From: Bacteroidales bacterium UBA4417
Lineage (GTDB): Bacteria; Bacteroidota; Bacteroidia; Bacteroidales; UBA4417
Assembly: GCA_002389705.1 (NCBI GenBank)
Contig: DGQJ01000390.1
Span: forward strand, 1-9,216
DNA length: 9,216 bases
Direction: 5' to 3'
In this document: positions 7,301-9,216 of the stretch, in pieces
Layout of the letters: each line of letters starts with the position of its first letter
How positions within the stretch are numbered: the first letter of the stretch is position 1
Notes under the pieces: generated by a model
What the model saw: the letters and a program-made list of their open reading frames with translations, nothing else
Told to the model about the DNA's origin: nothing
Databases searched by the model: none
Translations under genes and position numbers: made by a program

Positions 7301-9216
7301 AACTCCAGCTTGATACGGATCTTGATAAAAACGATCCGAATTTTAATCTTTATAAAGCCGGAGATAACAAACGGTTTCGGCGCCTCCGCACTGAGGCCTG
7401 CCGACACTTGTAGCTCAATTCCAAATCGCCCTACTTTAAGATAAAGGCCGCCACCTAATTGTATAGAGCCTCCGATCTGTATCGGTTTAAAACTGATAAA
7501 ACCTTTTGTATCGATATAGGCATATAATCCTACCTTAACAGGGCCGAGCTTTTTCTTTAATTCAAATTTAGCACCCGCCCCTGCTTTAATCCCCCTGCTA
7601 TTGATCATTATATAGGCATAGGCATTAAAAAGGGTAAATAACCTTGCCTGTAATCTCTTTTCAGGGGGAAGTTCCTGCCCAAGGTTAATATACCACGCAG
7701 AAGCATTGCCAAAAAAGAAGCCGAGCTGCATTTCGCCTTTGATGGCCATAATTTTGCCATTGTCCGGGATATTATAGTTAACACCCAGGCCAGCCTGAAC
7801 CGAATGATTATCAATAATTATAAAGGCATAAAAAGGCGGATCGCTTTCGCTTTCTATACCGAGTCTTTTGTGCAGCACATTAGCCTGGCCTTCTACCAGC
7901 AACATTTCCGGCACACTAAGCAATACAAAAACCTTGCTGCTGAACGCCCAGCCATTATCACCCATCGTGGCAATGGTGGCGCCAGCGCCGAGCGCTAAGC
8001 CATCTTGTGACGGGTCCAGTTTTTCCATACCCACACCCTGCCGGTTACGTGGTGGAACTTTCTTCTTTAGATATTCGAACCAGTTGGCTTCTTCAGGTAA
8101 ACCTATATAACTTTTGGATGCAACATAATGGCTGCCTACCAAACCGCGAAAGCCATATATTCCAAGCCCGGTGGGGCCTAGAGGAAGTGGTACCGGGAGT
8201 TCCAGTTCCACATCCACCACAAATGCCGGAACCCTCGGCCGCATGGTCATAGCCGCTTTGGCAGAAATTCTTAGTTTTTTGATATCTGCGCTCACGCTGC
8301 CCTGGTATTCCGGGCCTGCATCCTGGAGATTTCCGGAATTGTCACGCGTACCATGTTTCAGTGCCAGGTAACCTTTTATCAAGAGGTCTGCGTCTTCCTC
8401 GCGGGCGTTACCCGGTATCTTGATATCAACCGCAATGCCGGCGATACGTAAGTAGCAATGAAATGGTCCGCTGTCCCGGGTAAAATGGAATTCAATTCCA
8501 TCGCCGCGTACATCTACACCTCCCGGCCCTGTATCAAGTAAGCCATTAAAGGAGAATACGAAATACTGGCGCGAAACGCCTTGGTATGTTCCATCATGGC
8601 TGTTAAAGCCCATGCTGCTTAGCGCCAGGGACACTGGCCCGAATTTTATGGTGGCATGAGATGGAAGAGGAACGTACCCTGCAACAAATTCCAGTGTCCC
8701 ATCCTGCCATATACGAACCCTTTTTATTTCAATGGGCCTTGTTAAAAAATCTGTTTCTATATGGGGTATCTGCGCGGTAATGAGCAATGACCCTGCAGCT
8801 TCTATATACCATTTTTCACCTTCCCTTCCAATTGTGAGAGAACGGAGCGTAAGATTAAAAACATCCGGAATTCCAAAAACCTGTACCCCATCTTTTTCAC
8901 TGGCGGTGATGCGGAAGTCGCCGCCTTCATGTATAAAGACCTGCACATCTACCTGTGCATTGTTTCCCAAGGCATCTTTAAATCCCGGGATTTTCATGTA
9001 GCCCCTTATCTCGCTCTGAACGACAGCACCTTTTTTTAAATCGATAAAGAACTGGCTTAAGCCCAGTTCAAAATGATTACCGCTTTCGCCGGCATTTCCC
9101 AACCGGAACAATGCTGTATCACCCGGCTGGTTGGTTTCTAAGGAGATCAGCCCTGTAATTCCCCCATTGCCAATAATAAGATTGCGGGCTTTGATGAGGG
9201 CGGTGGAGTTGGCCGC
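4369..9216 (-). CDS. Giant beta-rich protein of unknown function, 5'-truncated by the window edge (gene A)
   Basis: At least 1615 residues are visible, ending in TAA at 4371-4369. The frame stays open to base 9216, adding 35 residues (beginning AANSTALIKARNLI) before the first possible start, a TTG at 9111-9109. That TTG lies inside a continuous run of beta strands and is an ordinary Leu codon, so the real start is outside the window. Counting from the window edge: residues 1-643 are a long series of short, often glycine-bounded amphipathic beta strands; about 644-985 is a mixed beta region; 990-1145 is a Trp/Cys-rich helical insert; 1146-1615 is a second beta-rich region. No enzyme motif, transmembrane helix or C-terminal sorting signal is seen. 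The overall pattern (a GLGIYGFRGLVG motif near residue 350, a PPFYAF motif near 460, a late FETSRYADF motif) resembles, from memory, large uncharacterised bacterial proteins of the DUF6603 type; this is unverified. The gene is immediately upstream of gene B in one operon. The coding call is very secure; the function is unknown. Confidence 0.96.
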   Translation of the reverse strand, partial: AANSTALIKARNLIIGNGGITGLISLETNQPGDTALFRLGNAGESGNHFELGLSQFFIDLKKGAVVQSEIRGYMKIPGFKDALGNNAQVDVQVFIHEGGDFRITASEKDGVQVFGIPDVFNLTLRSLTIGREGEKWYIEAAGSLLITAQIPHIETDFLTRPIEIKRVRIWQDGTLEFVAGYVPLPSHATIKFGPVSLALSSMGFNSHDGTYQGVSRQYFVFSFNGLLDTGPGGVDVRGDGIEFHFTRDSGPFHCYLRIAGIAVDIKIPGNAREEDADLLIKGYLALKHGTRDNSGNLQDAGPEYQGSVSADIKKLRISAKAAMTMRPRVPAFVVDVELELPVPLPLGPTGLGIYGFRGLVGSHYVASKSYIGLPEEANWFEYLKKKVPPRNRQGVGMEKLDPSQDGLALGAGATIATMGDNGWAFSSKVFVLLSVPEMLLVEGQANVLHKRLGIESESDPPFYAFIIIDNHSVQAGLGVNYNIPDNGKIMAIKGEMQLGFFFGNASAWYINLGQELPPEKRLQARLFTLFNAYAYIMINSRGIKAGAGAKFELKKKLGPVKVGLYAYIDTKGFISFKPIQIGGSIQLGGGLYLKVGRFGIELQVSAGLSAEAPKPFVISGFIKIKIRIVFIKIRIKLEFTWTFTKDLNTDQVKLIDPADFTALPPSTSAQYPVKAINMLTGESFQLKWLGENQSLPNPVTDTSWLAYVIPMDSYVDIEFKRPVKPYTYKYGGGLNPLPQFSELVSPQKARMPQIRHEFIIESIDIKIWNPTGNQWVSYNPWDALSRGFINAGLNVNTNNFPFGYWQYNNVPGKYSSLRLLAQSPFAVANGTAPEQLGILSQHIFCEGNFKEKHCQYWTGYTANKIFIKDEVIRDRDLLLKFVDSEGSIGSIVNPFGITPSLKLKAGKKMEIFLPEEMMAVDLYLTSLAGCRISCFSRVYEGDDTLSGLPNYIYQEVSGQDYDWDALIDPVKIEAPAEALPISKIVIEQGPCPEDVETIFGYFWEAVLLRLDLAYTDPVYEDWQQNIITQWVTTYIQIGSGNQNALVMDYLCGQWSELLTNTELNALEIAKLQSWVSTYCGTSEYELIAICKNWKLLLGAIEDYPILYTHIYDWQQKFCGEWAAGSVFDLCSLYIHEICWQTTEEWRYNILLQQNNQAIITVGANTMSQAINLALPPVWRPDSNFLIQVSAKDNLSAGSTIASYNNSYAFGFKTGGPIGFFHKMDANFAALENYTDPQTGQYINKSDQYKLSGLRYYIDYQRSFPNADGKLLKAKPLYYKNPKLGLFFTKSHVYEFFTKWDSYQGNPAREYQLISAILDPLDKPGAAPVIPEEIMGWQVHIGQQALPINAADIEVTSNVLIQGNPNCTGITAQLLPPTMSAGVERNYYLQPSKLYSAIFKAREITPSGNIDSVVHNYSFETSRYADFHDHIQSYNRTLVNPVTAEELQQPALYLLYLMRDGYNVTPMDILLNQIFTGNLPPNNSASLYDLIMHSAIKFDELHAVSGVEVGLIQIRNMETAEILRKGILVRSPEPFSDPKLPLAETQNSFSIAEEGNTSTVFWSVMSDDHCSIFITTDTLSVADLGILTLTFLSYKFNGIGYTIADTQAITVDLNTL
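4930..5598 (-). other. C-terminal motif block of gene A
   Basis: Visible residues 1207-1429 hold three landmarks in order: YAFGFKTGGPIGFFHKM (1207-1223), LSGLRYYIDYQRSFPNADGK (1250-1269) followed by PLYYKNPKLGLFF (1275-1287), and YSFETSRYADFHDH (1416-1429). I recall loosely similar motifs, F(R/K)T..PPG, L..Y....P..G..P.Y...D.G..F and F.TSRYA.F..H, from C-terminal parts of large uncharacterised proteins of several phyla. That is recollection, not a search result. The region looks like one or two beta-sandwich domains and shows no catalytic signature. Confidence 0.45.
5782..6249 (-). other. Trp/Cys-rich alpha-helical insert in gene A with internal repeats
   Basis: Visible residues 990-1145 break the beta pattern of the rest of the protein and read as a string of amphipathic helices. 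The segment carries 10 of the protein's Trp (1003, 1022, 1030, 1054, 1074, 1093, 1113, 1121, 1139, 1145) and 7 of its 14 Cys (991, 1051, 1079, 1090, 1118, 1130, 1138). Sub-motifs recur: DWQQ followed by Trp eight residues after the first Trp occurs at 1021-1030 and 1112-1121; WV(T/S)TY occurs at 1030-1034 and 1074-1078; CxxW followed by a Leu pair occurs at 1051 and 1090. The arrangement suggests a diverged tandem helical repeat. Cys spacing does not match a zinc finger or ferredoxin motif that I know. I infer a protein-interaction or lid domain. Confidence 0.7.
7288..9216 (-). other. Beta-strand-rich N-terminal region of gene A
   Basis: Visible residues 1-643. The region is a near-continuous run of 8-12 residue strands with alternating hydrophobic and polar side chains, separated by Gly, Asn, Asp and Pro turns (for example IIGNGGITGLISL, GAGAKFELKKKLGPVKVGLYA). 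It contains the landmarks GLGIYGFRGLVG (about 351-362), WYINLGQELPPEKRLQARL (about 508-526) and ISFKPIQIGGSI (about 574-585). Such a pattern suits an extended beta solenoid, groove or large beta sandwich array rather than an enzyme. I recall similar landmark motifs from large unannotated proteins in several phyla, possibly covered by DUF6603, but cannot confirm it here. Confidence 0.6.
7291..7356 (-). other. Cationic alternating beta segment in gene A
   Basis: Visible residues 621-642 alternate hydrophobic residues with Lys/Arg almost perfectly: FIKIKIRIVFIKIRIKLEF, followed by TWT. Within 19 residues there are eight basic residues and only one acidic one. One face of such a strand or hairpin would be wholly basic and the other wholly aliphatic. 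The segment closes the long beta region, and the protein then changes character (TKDLNTDQVKLIDPADF), so it probably forms the last strands of that domain. A membrane-surface, nucleic-acid or partner-binding edge is possible; none is demonstrated. Confidence 0.7.

Noticed and set aside
9031..9043. T_TTA_AAA / A_AAA_AAA slippery-type heptamer in gene A (coding strand GAT TTA AAA AAA GGT)
   Set aside because: It encodes ordinary Asp-Leu-Lys-Lys-Gly, the zero frame stays open for over 1500 codons, and nothing suggests a shifted product.
7288..9216. Gene A N-terminal half as an outer-membrane beta barrel
   Set aside because: Strands alternate but are interspersed with charged, Pro-rich loops, there is no terminal aromatic barrel signature, and large non-barrel domains follow. 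No visible signal peptide can be assessed because the start is missing.

Overview
The window is almost entirely two giant genes on the minus strand, read right to left. They are separated by 10 bases, and neither has a function I can name with confidence. The AT-leaning but mixed base composition, the lack of a Shine-Dalgarno motif before the one start codon visible, and the very large beta-rich proteins fit a Bacteroidota genome, perhaps a Chitinophaga or Cytophaga relative. This taxonomic guess is an inference; no rRNA or marker gene is present.

Layout in transcription order. Gene A (9216 to 4369) is truncated by the window edge. Its frame is open to base 9216, so 1615 residues are visible and its true start lies outside. 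It has a long beta-strand-rich N-terminal half, a strikingly cationic alternating strand segment, a middle domain, a compact alpha-helical insert rich in Trp and Cys with internal repeats, and a C-terminal region with motifs that I associate from memory with a family of large uncharacterised bacterial proteins (possibly the DUF6603 group). Gene B (4358 to 12) is complete, 1448 residues. It has a distinctive N-terminal motif (GIHLRWDL), a mosaic of beta domains, several fibronectin type III-like (FN3-like) modules in its C-terminal two thirds, and helical segments near one of them. It has no signal peptide, no membrane segment, no recognisable sorting domain and only two cysteines.

The two genes are almost certainly co-transcribed and probably translationally coupled. 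Both products look structural or binding-type rather than enzymatic; I see no catalytic motif in either. A plausible reading is a two- or multi-gene cassette making large extended beta proteins that act together, but whether they work in the cytoplasm, in a particle or outside the cell cannot be decided here. There is no RNA gene, mobile element, CRISPR array or terminator in the window, and no non-coding stretch longer than 11 bases.
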